From assembly GCA_963706835.1 (NCBI GenBank), contig CAVPOB010000016.1, positions 124,001 to 188,000 of the forward strand: a stretch of 64,000 nucleotides of DNA, read 5' to 3'. The position numbers and the translations under genes were made by a program. The stretch comes from CAVXYG01 sp963706835 (lineage in GTDB: Bacteria; Actinomycetota; Actinomycetes; S36-B12; GCA-2699445). The notes under the pieces are model-generated. The model did no database searches, was not told the origin of the DNA, and saw only the letters and a list, made by a program, of their open reading frames with translations. The stretch's first letter is position 1, and each line of letters opens with the position of its first letter. Positions 35,122 to 44,873 of this stretch are shown in pieces.

Positions 35122-35880
35122 CTACTCCCAGCGGAAGGTGCGGGAGGCGATTGTCCCGCCGATCGCTGCCCACGCGCTCAGGACCACGAAGGACTCGGCA
35201 GGCACCGATCCGTCGATGAGCACCAGGCGCAGGCCTTCGCCGAGAGCGCCGGAGGGGAGCAGGGCCGCTACCGCAGCGACCGGGTCGGGCAGCACGGACA
35301 GTGGGATGACCACACCGCCACCGAGGAGGAGGAGCAGGTAGATCCCGTTGGCGGCGGCCAGGGTCGCCTCGGCGCGCAGGACGCCAGCCAGGGCGACCCC
35401 TAGTGTGGCGAAGGCGACACAGCCCAGGACTGCCAGGGCCAGGGCCAGCGGCACTGAGCCCGCGGGTTGCCACCCGAGGGCGAAGGCCAGCGGAAGCAGC
35501 ACCAGCAGTTGTACTGCGACCATCGCGAACACCGCGAGCACGCGTGACCAGACCAGGCCGGAGCGCATCAGCGGAGTCGCGCCGAGGAACTTCAGCACGC
35601 CGGACCTGCGGTCGAAACCGGTGGCGATCGCCAGCGAGGTGAAGGCGGTCGACATGATCGCCAGGGCGAGGATGCCGGGAACCACCACGTCGATGCGAGC
35701 GGCGGTCGTGTCGCCCACCGAGACCAGTGATGTCCGCCCCAGCCCGATCAGCAGGACCACCGGGATCAGGATCGTCAGCAGCAGCTGTTCGCCGTTGCGC
35801 AGCAGCAGCCGCAGGTCGAACAGCGCCTGACGTGCCACCACGGCGGCACGGGAGGGCGCGGGCGGGGCTGCCAGGCTCAT
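35122..35880 (-). CDS. ABC transporter permease (ABC-2 type)
   Basis: A 252-residue protein with six helices and the ABC-2 export fold: LRNGEQLLLTILIPVVLLIG, then TGFDRRSGVLKFLGATPL, then LAVLGCVAFATLGVALAG and VVIPLSVLPDP. ATG 35880 overlaps the stop of the upstream ATPase as ATGA. Such exporter pairs commonly lie next to the suf locus in actinobacteria; cargo is unknown. Confidence 0.87.
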   Translation of the reverse strand: MSLAAPPAPSRAAVVARQALFDLRLLLRNGEQLLLTILIPVVLLIGLGRTSLVSVGDTTAARIDVVVPGILALAIMSTAFTSLAIATGFDRRSGVLKFLGATPLMRSGLVWSRVLAVFAMVAVQLLVLLPLAFALGWQPAGSVPLALALAVLGCVAFATLGVALAGVLRAEATLAAANGIYLLLLLGGGVVIPLSVLPDPVAAVAALLPSGALGEGLRLVLIDGSVPAESFVVLSAWAAIGGTIASRTFRWE

Positions 35881-36794
35881 GCTGCTCCCTCGGTGAGTGA
35901 GAGGAACACGTCCTCCAGGGATCGCCGCTCGATACTGATCGCGTGCTGGGGAATGTCCCGGTCGGCGCACCAGGCGCTCACCGCGGCCAGGACGGTCGGC
36001 GAGACCGGGGCGCGGATGGCGTACCTGCCGGGCTGCAGTTCCTCGACGGTGGAGCCGGCCGGCAGCGCCGTGGCGAGATCATCGGTGTCCACCCGCACGC
36101 CGGGGGCGAGGATGACCTGATCGGAATGCTCGGCGGCGGTGAGTTCGGCTGGACTGCCCTCACCGACGACGCGACCACGGTGCACGATCACGATGCGGTC
36201 GGCGAGGCGCTCCGCCTCGTCCATCAGGTGGGTGCTCAGCACGACGGCCGCGCCGCGATCGCGCTCCTCGACAACCAGCTCCCACACGGCTCGGCGGGCG
36301 TGCGGGTCCAGGCCGGCGGTGGGCTCGTCCAGGAACAGCAGGTCTGGTCGGCCGACAAGTGCGCAGGCGAGTTTCACGCGCTGCTGCTCGCCCCCCGACA
36401 GGCGTCGATAGGGGGTGCGTGCCACACGCGCCAGTGACAGCCGCTCGAGCAGCTCCGACGGATCCCGCGGGTCGGCGTAGAAGGATGCGACGTGCCGGAT
36501 CGTCTCGGCCGGCCGCGCCATCGACCACACCCCGCCGGACTGCAGCATGATGCCCACCCGTGCCCGCTGCCTGGAGGTGAAGCGCGAAGGATCCCGACCG
36601 AAGACCCGCACACGCCCCGAATCAGGGGAGCGGAATCCCTCGCAGATCTCCAACGACGTCGTCTTGCCGGCGCCGTTCGGGCCCAGCACCGCCGTGATCC
36701 GGGCGGCCGGGATGCACAGTGAGACGTCGTCCACCGCAACGATGTCGCCGTAGCGCTTGCCGATGGACTCGGCGACCACGACGCATTCGCTCAT
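35877..36794 (-). CDS. ABC transporter ATP-binding protein
   Basis: A 305-residue ATPase: Walker A GPNGAGKTT, signature RLSGGEQQRVKLA, Walker B LLFLDEPTAGLDP, and H-loop STHLMDEAERLADR. A C-terminal domain of about 80 residues follows, typical of DrrA/CcmA-like drug or polysaccharide exporters. TAGCAT six bases before ATG 36794 indicates a leaderless start. Coupled to the permease gene. Confidence 0.92.
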   Translation of the reverse strand: MSECVVVAESIGKRYGDIVAVDDVSLCIPAARITAVLGPNGAGKTTSLEICEGFRSPDSGRVRVFGRDPSRFTSRQRARVGIMLQSGGVWSMARPAETIRHVASFYADPRDPSELLERLSLARVARTPYRRLSGGEQQRVKLACALVGRPDLLFLDEPTAGLDPHARRAVWELVVEERDRGAAVVLSTHLMDEAERLADRIVIVHRGRVVGEGSPAELTAAEHSDQVILAPGVRVDTDDLATALPAGSTVEELQPGRYAIRAPVSPTVLAAVSAWCADRDIPQHAISIERRSLEDVFLSLTEGAA

Positions 36795-36909
36795 GCGTCA
36801 ATGCTAGGTCTTCCCAAGACGGGTCTTGTGGGCCGCTGGGTCGCGGCACAAGTCGCGGCACAATAGGAATGGTGTGCATGGTCGAAGTGCACGGTAGCGG
36901 GGGTTATGC

Positions 36910-38253
36910 GTGGGAACTGTACGGGCGGGCACGGCTGCGGCCGCGCTGGTGATGGCGGTGTGCCTCGGGGTCCTGCCTGCGGCGGCAGTGGAGTCAGAGG
37001 ACCCCGCCACGCCTGCACAAACCGAACCGGACCCGGTCGAGCCTGCGCAGACCGACCCGGAGCCGACCGAGCCTGAGCTGGCCGACCCCGCGCCGGGCGA
37101 CCCGTATGAGGAAGGCTTGCCCGATCCGTACGAGATCGAGTCGCCCGAGCCCTTCCGGGCGCCAGGTGCGGATGGCTCGGCGGAACCCGACACCGACGAG
37201 GATCCGGAGGCACTGTCCGAGGCCGAGGCGGAGGCAGCGGCGCGGCTGGACGCCGAGCGCACCCGAGTCGCACGCCTGGCCCGTGCCGAGCTGGAGCGGG
37301 CCCAGGCCCGGCTGGCGCAGGCGGCATCTGCCCGGGAAGCAGCGCTGTCGGAGCAGGTCGCTGCCCGCGCCGAGCAGGAGGCCCTGGCGAAGGCTCACGG
37401 TGCTGCGGTGCTCGCTGGACAGGATGCGCGCCGCGACCTGGGCAACCTGGTGCGGCAGGCGTACACCTCCGGGCCGAGCGAGTGGACGCTCATCGCGAGC
37501 TTCCTGGATGCCGATGGGCCCACCGATGCCCTGCGCCGGGCATCGTTGTCGACGCTGCTCGCCGAGCGGCAGGACTCCGTTTGGGACGCCGCAGTTGCCA
37601 CAGTTGATGAGCTCGCCGCGCAGCAGCAGGCGGCCGGGAAACGACTTGCGCAGGCGGAGGCCGCGGCTCTGACGGCTCAGGAGCAGTACGAGACCGCCGC
37701 GGATCAGGTGGCGGGGATCCAGGCTGCCCTCGAGGAGGGCGGCATCACCGGAACGGACGGGGCGGCTGAGGTGCAGCGGATCTGCGGCGATGCCGACACG
37801 CCGCTGTGCCAGCCGAGCGGCTGGGGAGAATCCCAGCTCACCCGCGATGCGGTGTGGCTGATGCGGACCGTGCGGCAGGAGTGGCCGCAGATCGAGGATG
37901 TCGGCGGGTATCGTCCCGTCGATGCCTACCCGGATCACCCCACCGGGCGGGCGGTGGACGTCATGGTGCCCGATGCTGGCAGGTCGGAGGCGGGCGCAGC
38001 CGTCGGCGACGAGATCGCCGCCTACTTCATGGAGCATGCCGACGAGTACGGCGTGATGTACATCATCTGGGACCAGAAGATCTGGGGGGTGGGCCGGGAC
38101 CCCATCGTCCCGGTCGACCAGTGGCGGCAGATGTCCGACCGCGGGGACTGGACGTCCAACCATATGGACCACGTGCACATCACCGTGTCCACCGGTGTCT
38201 CCGGCAGCAACATCTACTCCGTCATCGACGAGGCGCGCTCGCAAGCGGGCTGA
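36910..38253 (+). CDS. Secreted coiled-coil protein with ARB_07466-like C-terminal domain
   Basis: A 447-residue exported protein. A signal peptide (AAAALVMAVCLGVLPAAAV) precedes an acidic Pro/Glu-rich stretch, a long Ala/Glu/Arg coiled coil (about 95-275), and a C-terminal domain with GGYRPVDAYPDHPTGRAVDV and NHMDHVHITV. These resemble the histidine/aspartate zinc-site pattern of M15-like and ARB_07466 domains. The architecture recalls NlpC/RipA-type wall hydrolases and their activators, so a role in the cell wall is likely. GTG 36910 has a GCGGGGG ribosome site. Confidence 0.82.
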   Translation: MGTVRAGTAAAALVMAVCLGVLPAAAVESEDPATPAQTEPDPVEPAQTDPEPTEPELADPAPGDPYEEGLPDPYEIESPEPFRAPGADGSAEPDTDEDPEALSEAEAEAAARLDAERTRVARLARAELERAQARLAQAASAREAALSEQVAARAEQEALAKAHGAAVLAGQDARRDLGNLVRQAYTSGPSEWTLIASFLDADGPTDALRRASLSTLLAERQDSVWDAAVATVDELAAQQQAAGKRLAQAEAAALTAQEQYETAADQVAGIQAALEEGGITGTDGAAEVQRICGDADTPLCQPSGWGESQLTRDAVWLMRTVRQEWPQIEDVGGYRPVDAYPDHPTGRAVDVMVPDAGRSEAGAAVGDEIAAYFMEHADEYGVMYIIWDQKIWGVGRDPIVPVDQWRQMSDRGDWTSNHMDHVHITVSTGVSGSNIYSVIDEARSQAG

Positions 38254-38332
38254 GGGTCGGCGCCGGGTTGATGGCACCCCTTGCGGGGGTGTTGCGCCCG
38301 GGTCGGGGATTGCGGGCACCCGGTGAAGCGAC

Positions 38333-38562
38333 TGTGCACCCGTTGCGGGGGTTTGCGCCCGGGATGGATGCTCAGAGCGACTCAGGGGCGGCAACTGCGC
38401 ACCCGGCATCGGGGTTTGCACCCCGGACGGTGGCTGCGAGCCCCGATCCGGCAGGTTCCGCCCCCGCGGCGGGTGCAAACCCCCGAATCGGGTGCAGACC
38501 TGGCCCCCACACCGACCGATTCCGCCCCCGCGGAGGGTGCGAACCCCCGAATCGGGTGCAGG
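38333..38562. repeat. Eight-core palindromic intergenic element C
   Basis: Forward cores are at 38335, 38354 (TGCGCCC), 38398 (CGCACCC) and 38417; inverted cores are at 38471, 38490, 38535 (GGGTGCG) and 38554. Offsets are 0, 19, 63, 82, 136, 155, 200 and 219, the standard geometry with one inserted base near the end. Unlike the others it lies between two same-direction genes (secreted protein, then sufR), ending about 155 bases before the sufR operator. The rest of 38254-38728 shows no gene. Confidence 0.8.
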
Positions 38563-38715
38563 ACCGCCCCGCAGCCGGATGCGCCGCGCGCCGCGCGGGT
38601 GCCCACCCCGCTACCGGCGGGTACCAGGCCGAGGGCAGGTTCCAGGACCTGCGCCAGGGGCAAGCGGCGCGCGCCCGACCCCGACCCCGGCGTCTTGCAT
38701 CTGCAGGTATTTCCG

Positions 38716-38729
38716 CAACAATGGTGTTG
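38716..38729. promoter_or_regulatory. Candidate SufR operator (CAAC-N6-GTTG)
   Basis: CAAC-AATGGT-GTTG is a perfect match to the CAAC-N6-GTTG palindrome reported for cyanobacterial SufR and, as I recall, for Streptomyces. Its last base is the first base of the sufR start codon, so repressor binding would block the promoter or initiation of the whole suf operon. The autoregulatory reading is inference from position. Confidence 0.75.
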
Positions 38730-39409
38730 TGCAAATCGAGGCGTCTGGGACCGCGGGTGTCACCGAAGGTGGCGCCCGGGTGGCCCGCGTGCTGCTCCAG
38801 GAGGGGCCGACGACTGCGCCGGCCCTCGCTGAGCGGCTCGGGCTGACGGCGCAGGCCGTGCGCCGGCACCTCGACCAACTGGCGGCGGACGGACTCATCG
38901 AGTCCGGCGAGCGGGCGCCGTACGGCCCGGCACCCGCGCGCGGCAGGGGCAGGCCCCCGAGGGTCTACTACCTCACCGAGGCGGGACGGGACGTGTTCGA
39001 CAAGGCCTACGACGACCTCGCGGTCGCGGCGCTGCGCTTCATGGCCGAGCACGGAGGCGACGGGCAGATCGAGGCGTTCGCTCAGGCCCGGGCGGCCACG
39101 ATGGTGTCGCGGTACCGCGGCAGCGACCTTGCGAGTCTGGCCCAGCGGATGACGGCCGACGGCTATGCGGCCTCCGCCGTCCAGGGGGCCGCCGACCAGC
39201 CTGCCCAGCTGTGCCAGCACCATTGCCCGGTCGGCCACGTCGCCGAAGAGTTCCCGCAACTGTGCGAGGCGGAGACCGAAGCCATCGGTCGGATTCTGGG
39301 CCGCAACGTCATTCGATTGGCGACCATCGCGCACGGCGACGGCGTCTGCACCACCGCGATCGCACCCGAAACACCTGCGACTCCCACCACCAGGAAGGCG
39401 GCACGATGA
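38729..39409 (+). CDS. sufR: SufR, iron-sulfur cluster-sensing repressor of the suf operon
   Basis: A 226-residue winged-helix regulator: VARVLLQEGPTTAPALAERL, then TAQAVRRHLDQLAADGLIES and GRGRPPRVYYLTEAG. The C-terminal part has the cysteines expected to hold an Fe-S cluster (QLCQHHCPVGH, FPQLCEAE, GDGVCTT). GTG 38729 is used because it follows the operator directly; the open frame upstream is repeat-element DNA. The stop overlaps sufB as ATGA, so it is the first gene of the operon. Confidence 0.9.
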   Translation: MQIEASGTAGVTEGGARVARVLLQEGPTTAPALAERLGLTAQAVRRHLDQLAADGLIESGERAPYGPAPARGRGRPPRVYYLTEAGRDVFDKAYDDLAVAALRFMAEHGGDGQIEAFAQARAATMVSRYRGSDLASLAQRMTADGYAASAVQGAADQPAQLCQHHCPVGHVAEEFPQLCEAETEAIGRILGRNVIRLATIAHGDGVCTTAIAPETPATPTTRKAAR

Positions 39410-40815
39410 GCACATCGACTGATCAGCTCGAGGGCCTCGGCAACTATGAGTACGGCTGGCACGACTCCGATGCAGCGGGCGCCATCGCCAAGCGAGGCCT
39501 GTCGGAGGCCGTCGTGCGCGAGATCAGCGCGCTGAAGAACGAGCCCGAGTGGATGCTGAATCTGCGGCTGAAGGGGCTGCGGCTCTTTCAGAAGCAGCCG
39601 ATGCCGACCTGGGGCGCCGATCTGACCGGCATCGACTTCGACACCATCAAGTACTTCGTCCGCTCCACCGAGAAGCAGGCCGCCAGTTGGGAGGACCTGC
39701 CGGCGGACATCAAGAACACCTATGACCGGCTCGGCATCCCGGAAGCGGAGAAGCAGCGCCTCGTCGCCGGCGTCGCCGCCCAGTACGAGTCCGAGGTGGT
39801 CTACCACAAGATCCGTGAGGACCTCGAGGAGCAGGGCGTCATCTTCCTCGACACCGATACCGGGTTGAAGGAGCACGAGGACCTCTTCAAGGAGTACTTC
39901 ACCTCGGTCATCCCGGCCGGGGACAACAAGTTCGCGGCGCTCAACACCGCAGTGTGGTCCGGCGGATCCTTCATCTACGTGCCCAAGGGTGTGCATGTAG
40001 AGATTCCGCTGCAGGCCTACTTCCGCATCAACACCGAGAACATGGGCCAGTTCGAGCGGACCCTGATCATCGTGGATGAGGACGCCTACGTGCACTACGT
40101 CGAGGGCTGCACCGCCCCGATCTACTCCACCGACTCACTGCACTCTGCAGTGGTGGAGATCGTCGTGAAGAAGGGCGCCCGCTGCCGCTACACGACCATC
40201 CAGAACTGGTCGACCAACGTGTACAACCTGGTCACCAAGCGCGCCTTCGCCCACGAGGGCGCCACGATGGAGTGGATCGACGGCAACCTCGGCTCCAAGG
40301 TGACCATGAAGTACCCGGCCGTCTGGCTGATGGGGCCCCACGCCAAGGGCGAGACGCTGTCGATCGCGTTCGCCGGTCCGGATCAGCATCAGGACGCCGG
40401 CTCCAAGATGGTGCACGCCGCGCCGCACACCTCCAGCTCGATCATCAGCAAGTCGGTGGCGCGCGGTGGCGGTCGGTCCTCCTACCGGGGACTGGTGCAG
40501 ATCCAGAAGGGCGCCCACCACTCGGCCAGCACCGTCCGCTGCGACGCGCTGCTGGTGGACAGCGTCTCCCGATCCGACACCTATCCCTACGTGGACGTGC
40601 GCGAGGACGACGTGTCGATGGGCCACGAGGCGACGGTGAGCAAGGTCAGCGAGGACCAGTTGTTCTACCTGATGAGCCGCGGGGTGCCCGAGGACGAGGC
40701 GATGGCGATGATCGTGCGCGGGTTCATCGAGCCCATCGCGCGGGAGCTGCCGATGGAGTACGCGCTGGAGCTCAACCGGCTCATCGAACTGCAGATGGAA
40801 GGGGCGGTCGGCTGA
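39406..40815 (+). CDS. sufB: Fe-S cluster assembly protein SufB
   Basis: A 469-residue scaffold subunit of SufBC2D. Conserved segments: PEWMLNLRLKGLRLF, TWGADLTGIDFD, YVPKGVHVEIPLQAYFRIN, HYVEGCTAP (conserved cysteine), GARCRYTTIQNWSTNVYNL and SRSDTYPYVDV. It receives sulfur from SufS-SufU and builds [4Fe-4S]. Intact, unlike the genes further downstream. ATG 39406 overlaps the sufR stop. Confidence 0.96.
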   Translation: MSTSTDQLEGLGNYEYGWHDSDAAGAIAKRGLSEAVVREISALKNEPEWMLNLRLKGLRLFQKQPMPTWGADLTGIDFDTIKYFVRSTEKQAASWEDLPADIKNTYDRLGIPEAEKQRLVAGVAAQYESEVVYHKIREDLEEQGVIFLDTDTGLKEHEDLFKEYFTSVIPAGDNKFAALNTAVWSGGSFIYVPKGVHVEIPLQAYFRINTENMGQFERTLIIVDEDAYVHYVEGCTAPIYSTDSLHSAVVEIVVKKGARCRYTTIQNWSTNVYNLVTKRAFAHEGATMEWIDGNLGSKVTMKYPAVWLMGPHAKGETLSIAFAGPDQHQDAGSKMVHAAPHTSSSIISKSVARGGGRSSYRGLVQIQKGAHHSASTVRCDALLVDSVSRSDTYPYVDVREDDVSMGHEATVSKVSEDQLFYLMSRGVPEDEAMAMIVRGFIEPIARELPMEYALELNRLIELQMEGAVG

Positions 40816-40816
40816 C

Positions 40817-42019
40817 ATGGGGGTTTCCCACAACCCGGTGACCACGCAGCACCTGGTCACCAAACGATCCTTCGATATCGCGGATTTCCCGGAACCGTCT
40901 GGGCGCGAGGAGGCATGGCGGTTCACGCCGAAGACGCGCTTCAAGCGGCTCTTCGACGATGCCCCCGGCGACGGACGCCTCACCTGGTCGGCGGATGTGC
41001 CGGCCGGCGTCACGGTCGAGACCCTCGACGCCGCCGCGGCGCAGGCGCGGGCCGCGAGCGCGCCGGTGGACCGAGTGGCGGTGCTGGCCGCCGCGCATGC
41101 CGCCGAGCGCACGCTGGTGTCGGTGCCCGCCGACGCCGACGTGGCCGAGCCGGTGGTCCTGCGGCTGCACGGCACCGACGCCGAGCAGGTCGCCTGGGGC
41201 AGCCTGCTGGTGGAGGTGGGGACCAACGCCCGCGCCACGGTCGTGGTCGAGCACTCCGGCAGCGCCACCTACGGCAGCCATGTGTCGGTGGTGGCCGGCG
41301 ATGGCGCGCACGTGGATTTCGTGTCGGTGCAGAACTGGGCCGACGACGCCGTCCACGGCGGTCACCTGGCGGTCCGGGTGGGCCGCGACGCTGTGGTGCG
41401 AGGGATCGTGGCCACGCTGAACGGAGGCGCGGTTCGACTGGTGCAAACCGTCGACTACGACGGCCCGGGCGGGGATGCCGAACTCATCGGCGCCTACCTC
41501 GCCGAGGCCGGCCAGCACATCGAGCACCGCATCCTGGTCGATCACGCCGAGCCGCACTGCCGCAGCAACGTCGCCTACAAGGGGGCCCTTGCCGGAGACG
41601 GCGCCCGCGCGGTATGGATCGGGGACGTGGTCATCCGCCCCGAGGCGGTGGGGACCGATACCTACGAACTGAACCGCAACCTGCTGCTCACCGATGGCGC
41701 GCGGGCCGATTCGGTGCCGAACCTGGAGATCGAGACCGGCGACGTGGTGGGTGCCGGCCATGCCTCAGCGACTGGTCGCTTCGATGACGACCAGTTGTTC
41801 TACCTGCAGGCTCGCGGCGTGCCGCCGGCGGTCGCCCGGCGCCTGGTGGTCCGCGGATTCTTCGCCGATGTGGTGCGGCGCATCGCATCGGAGCAGATCC
41901 GCTCGGAGGTGCTGCAGGCCATCGATGCCGAACTGGCCACCCTCAGCGCGGGTGAGGATCACTCCGTCATGGAGCAGTACGCGGAGATCTTCGCCCCGGT
42001 CCCGCAGGACGAGGCGTGA
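40817..42019 (+). CDS. sufD: Fe-S cluster assembly protein SufD
   Basis: A 400-residue partner of SufB: GREEAWRFTPKTRF at the N terminus, beta-helix core with HSGSATYGSHVSVVAG, then EHRILVDHAEPHCRSNVAYK and a C-terminal GRFDDDQLFYLQARGVP. It lies one base after the sufB stop. The last codons overlap the GTG of the Rieske gene. Confidence 0.95.
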   Translation: MGVSHNPVTTQHLVTKRSFDIADFPEPSGREEAWRFTPKTRFKRLFDDAPGDGRLTWSADVPAGVTVETLDAAAAQARAASAPVDRVAVLAAAHAAERTLVSVPADADVAEPVVLRLHGTDAEQVAWGSLLVEVGTNARATVVVEHSGSATYGSHVSVVAGDGAHVDFVSVQNWADDAVHGGHLAVRVGRDAVVRGIVATLNGGAVRLVQTVDYDGPGGDAELIGAYLAEAGQHIEHRILVDHAEPHCRSNVAYKGALAGDGARAVWIGDVVIRPEAVGTDTYELNRNLLLTDGARADSVPNLEIETGDVVGAGHASATGRFDDDQLFYLQARGVPPAVARRLVVRGFFADVVRRIASEQIRSEVLQAIDAELATLSAGEDHSVMEQYAEIFAPVPQDEA

Positions 42020-42330
42020 GCGCCGCCCAGCCGGTCTGCCGGCTCAGCGAGCTGTCGGAGGCCAAGCCGCATCTGGTGCAAGTAGCTGGCGAGGACATCG
42101 TCCTGGTGCGGCAGGGCGAGCAGGTGTTCGCGCTGTCCGACGTGTGCAGCCACGCGGAGGTGTCGCTGTCCGCCGGCGACGTCGCCGACGGCGCCATCGA
42201 GTGCTGGCTGCACGGCAGCAGGTTCGACCTGCGGACCGGCGAACCGTCCGGACCGCCGGCCTGGGAGCCGGTGCCGACCTACCCGACCACGGTGGCCGAG
42301 GACGGCACGGTTGCCGTGACGTTGGCCTGA
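42016..42330 (+). CDS. Rieske [2Fe-2S] ferredoxin in the suf operon
   Basis: A 104-residue non-haem Rieske-type ferredoxin. Ligands: C-S-H in SDVCSHAEVSLS and C-W-L-H in IECWLHGSRFD. Actinobacterial suf operons often carry this gene between sufD and sufC; it probably supplies electrons for cluster assembly. GTG 42016 overlaps the sufD stop. Confidence 0.92.
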   Translation: MSAAQPVCRLSELSEAKPHLVQVAGEDIVLVRQGEQVFALSDVCSHAEVSLSAGDVADGAIECWLHGSRFDLRTGEPSGPPAWEPVPTYPTTVAEDGTVAVTLA

Positions 42331-42351
42331 CGAGAACTGAGAAGGAGAACG

Positions 42352-43117
42352 ATGAGCGTCCTGGAGATCAAGGGTTTGCACGTCACGGTCGAGGCCGACG
42401 GCGAGGATCGCGAGATCCTGCGCGGCGTCGACTTGACCGTGCGCGCCGGCGAGACCCATGCCCTGATGGGCCCCAACGGCTCGGGGAAGTCGACCCTGGC
42501 CTACGCCGTGGCCGGCCATCCGAAGTACACGATCACCGGCGGCAGCGTCACTCTCGACGGGGAGGACCTGCTCGCAGATGTCGGTGGACGAGCGGGCTAG
42601 GGCTGGATTGTTCCTGGCGATGCAGTACCCGGTGGAGGTGCCGGGAGTGTCGGTGTCGAACTTCCTGCGCACGTCGGCCACCGCGATCCGCGGCGAGGCC
42701 CCCAAACTGCGGCTGTGGATGAAGGAGATGCGCGCAGCCATGGAGGGCCTGGCGATCGATCCGGCCTTCGCCCAGCGCAACATCAACGAGGGCTTCTCCG
42801 GCGGGGAGAAGAAGCGGCACGAGATCCTGCAGCTGGAGCTGCTGCAGCCGAAGATCGCCATCCTCGACGAGACCGACTCCGGCCTCGACGTGGATGCGCT
42901 GAAGGTGGTCTCCGAGGGCATCAACCGGGTCCGCGCCACGGGTGAGACCGGCATGCTGGTCATCACCCACTACACCCGCATCCTGCGCTACGTGCGGCCC
43001 GACTTCGTGCACGTCTTCGCCGGCGGCCGCATCGTGGCCGAGGGCGGCCCCGAGCTGGCCGAGGAGCTGGAGGAGTCCGGCTACGAGCGCTACGCGGGCG
43101 CGGGGGCCTCGGCATGA
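42352..43117 (+). CDS. sufC: Fe-S assembly ATPase SufC (one frameshift)
   Basis: The ABC-type ATPase of SufBC2D. The N part has MGPNGSGKSTLAYAVAGHP (Walker A); the C part has EGFSGGEKKRHEILQLELL (signature), ILDETDSGLDVDALKVV (Walker B) and VITHYTRILRYV. The frame breaks at 42576: an extra A in GCAGATG splits EDLLA from MSVDERARAGLFLAMQYP. Joined length is about 255 aa, normal. GGAG precedes ATG 42352. The stop overlaps sufS as ATGA. Confidence 0.92.
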
Positions 43118-44393
43118 CCTTGGACGTGGCGGCCATCCGGGCCGACTTCCCGATCCTGAAGCGCGAGGTGCGCGGCGGGAAGCGGCTGGTGTACCTGGAT
43201 TCGGCCGCCACGTCCCAGAAGCCGTACGCGGTGCTGGACGCCGAGCGCGCCTTCTACGAGACCTCCAACGCCGCCGTGCATCGGGGCGCCCACCAGCTGG
43301 CCGAGGAGGCCACCGAGGCCTTCGAGGGGGCCAGGTCGGTCATCTCCGGATTCGTCGGGGGCCGACCGGAGGATCTCGTCTTCACCCGCAACGCCACCGA
43401 GTCGATCAACCTGGTCGCCTACACCTTCCTGAATGCGACGCTGAAGGCCGCCCGCGGCGCGGCGCTGCCGGACGGCGCGGAGGCGTTCGTGCTGCGGGAG
43501 GGCGACGAGATCGTCGTCACCGAGATGGAGCACCACGCCAATCTGGTGCCCTGGCAGGAGTTGTGCGACAAGACCGGCGCGGTGCTGCGCTGGTTCGGCA
43601 TCACCGACGACGGTCGGCTCGACCTGACTCGGGTGAGGTGATCAACGAGCGCACGCGGGTCGTGGCGTTCGTGCACCAGTCGAACATCCTCGGCACCATC
43701 AACGACCCGGCGCCGTTGGTCGCGCGCGCCCGCGCGGTGGGCGCGATGGTGCTGCTGGACGCCTGCCAGAGCGTGCCGCACCTGCCGATGTCGCTGCCGG
43801 AGACCGGCGCCGACTTCGTCGCCTGGAGCGGCCACAAGATGCTGGGGCCGACCGGCATCGGATTCCTGTGGGCGCGGCCGGGGCTGCTGGCGACGATGCC
43901 GCCCTTCATCACCGGCGGCTCGATGATCGGCACCGTCCGCATGGAGGCCAGCACCTTCGCCGACCCGCCTCAGCGCTTCGAAGCCGGGGTGCCGATGACG
44001 GCGCAGGCGGTCGGGACCGCGGCGGCGGTGCGATACCTCGAGGCCCTCGGGATGGACGCGGTGCACGCCCACGAGGAGCGGCTGACGGCCTACGCGCTGG
44101 CCGGACTGCAGGCGCTGCCCGGGGTGCGGATCATCGGGCCGGCCGACGCGGTCGATCGGGGCGCCGCAATCTCCTTCGCGCTCGACGGCCTGCACCCGCA
44201 CGACGTCGGGCAGGTCCTCGACGACGAGGGCATCGCCGTGCGCGTCGGCCACCATTGCGCCTGGCCGACATGCCGCCGCTTCGGCGTCCCGGCCACGACG
44301 CGCGCCTCGATGTACCTCTACAACGACACCGACGACATCGATGCGCTGCTTGCGGGCATCGAGCGGGTGCAGCACTTCTTCGGAGTCCGGTGA
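43114..44393 (+). CDS. sufS: Cysteine desulfurase SufS (one frameshift)
   Basis: A PLP enzyme that takes sulfur from cysteine for SufU. The N part has YLDSAATSQKP, FTRNATESINLVAYT and TEMEHHANLVPWQ; the C part has LLDACQSVPHLP, the Schiff-base lysine in AWSGHKMLGPTGIGFLWA, and VGHHCAWPTCRRFG with the persulfide cysteine. The frame shifts at about 43628 (one base lost in CTGACTCGGG, between RLDLT and GEVINERTRVV). Joined length is about 426 aa. Confidence 0.92.
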
Positions 44394-44873
44394 TGACGAT
44401 GCGATTGGAGTGCGCTGTACCAGGAGATCATCCTGGACCACTACCGCAACTCCGCACGGCAAGGGGCTGCGGGAGCCGTATCGACGCCGAGGTTCATCAC
44501 GTCAATCCCGACCTGCGGCGACGAGATCACGCTGCGGGTGGCACTGGGCGAGGGCCCGGATCCCGTGCTGCGAGGACATCAGCTACGACGGCGCCGGCTG
44601 CTCGATCTCCCAGGCATCGGTCAGCGTGCTGGCCGAACTGGCGACCGGGGAGCGGCTCAGTCGAGCTGCGCAGCAGCACGAGGCGTTCCTGGCACTGATG
44701 CACGGCCGGGGCTCGGTGACGCCGGACGAGGACGTGCTCGGGGACGCGGTGGCGTTCGCCGGGGTGGCGCAGTACCCCGCACGAGTGAAGTGCGCGCTGC
44801 TGGGATGGATGGCCTGCAGGACGCGATCGCCCAGTCGCTGGGCGCGCCCGTCGAGGAACGGGAGGACGCATGA
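44393..44873 (+). CDS. sufU: SufU zinc-dependent sulfurtransferase (heavily frameshifted)
   Basis: Correcting frame by frame yields about 160 residues: a start with LYQEIILDHYRNP and HGKGLREPY, then NPTCGDEITLRVALGEGP, SYDGAGCSISQASVSVLAEL and ARVKCALLGW. The three zinc-binding cysteines and the CGD aspartate are kept. About six single-base indels (near 44412, 44453, 44481, 44508, 44571 and 44814) break the frame, the worst density in the window. Every protein motif survives, so I judge this to be poor consensus sequence and not a dead gene. ATG overlaps the sufS stop (TGATG). Confidence 0.82.

Noticed and set aside
34929..35473. Long N-terminal extension of the sigma factor frame to 35473
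   Set aside because: The extension crosses the SigK-like promoter, is Arg/Pro-rich, and would make an ECF sigma of 369 residues without an extra domain.
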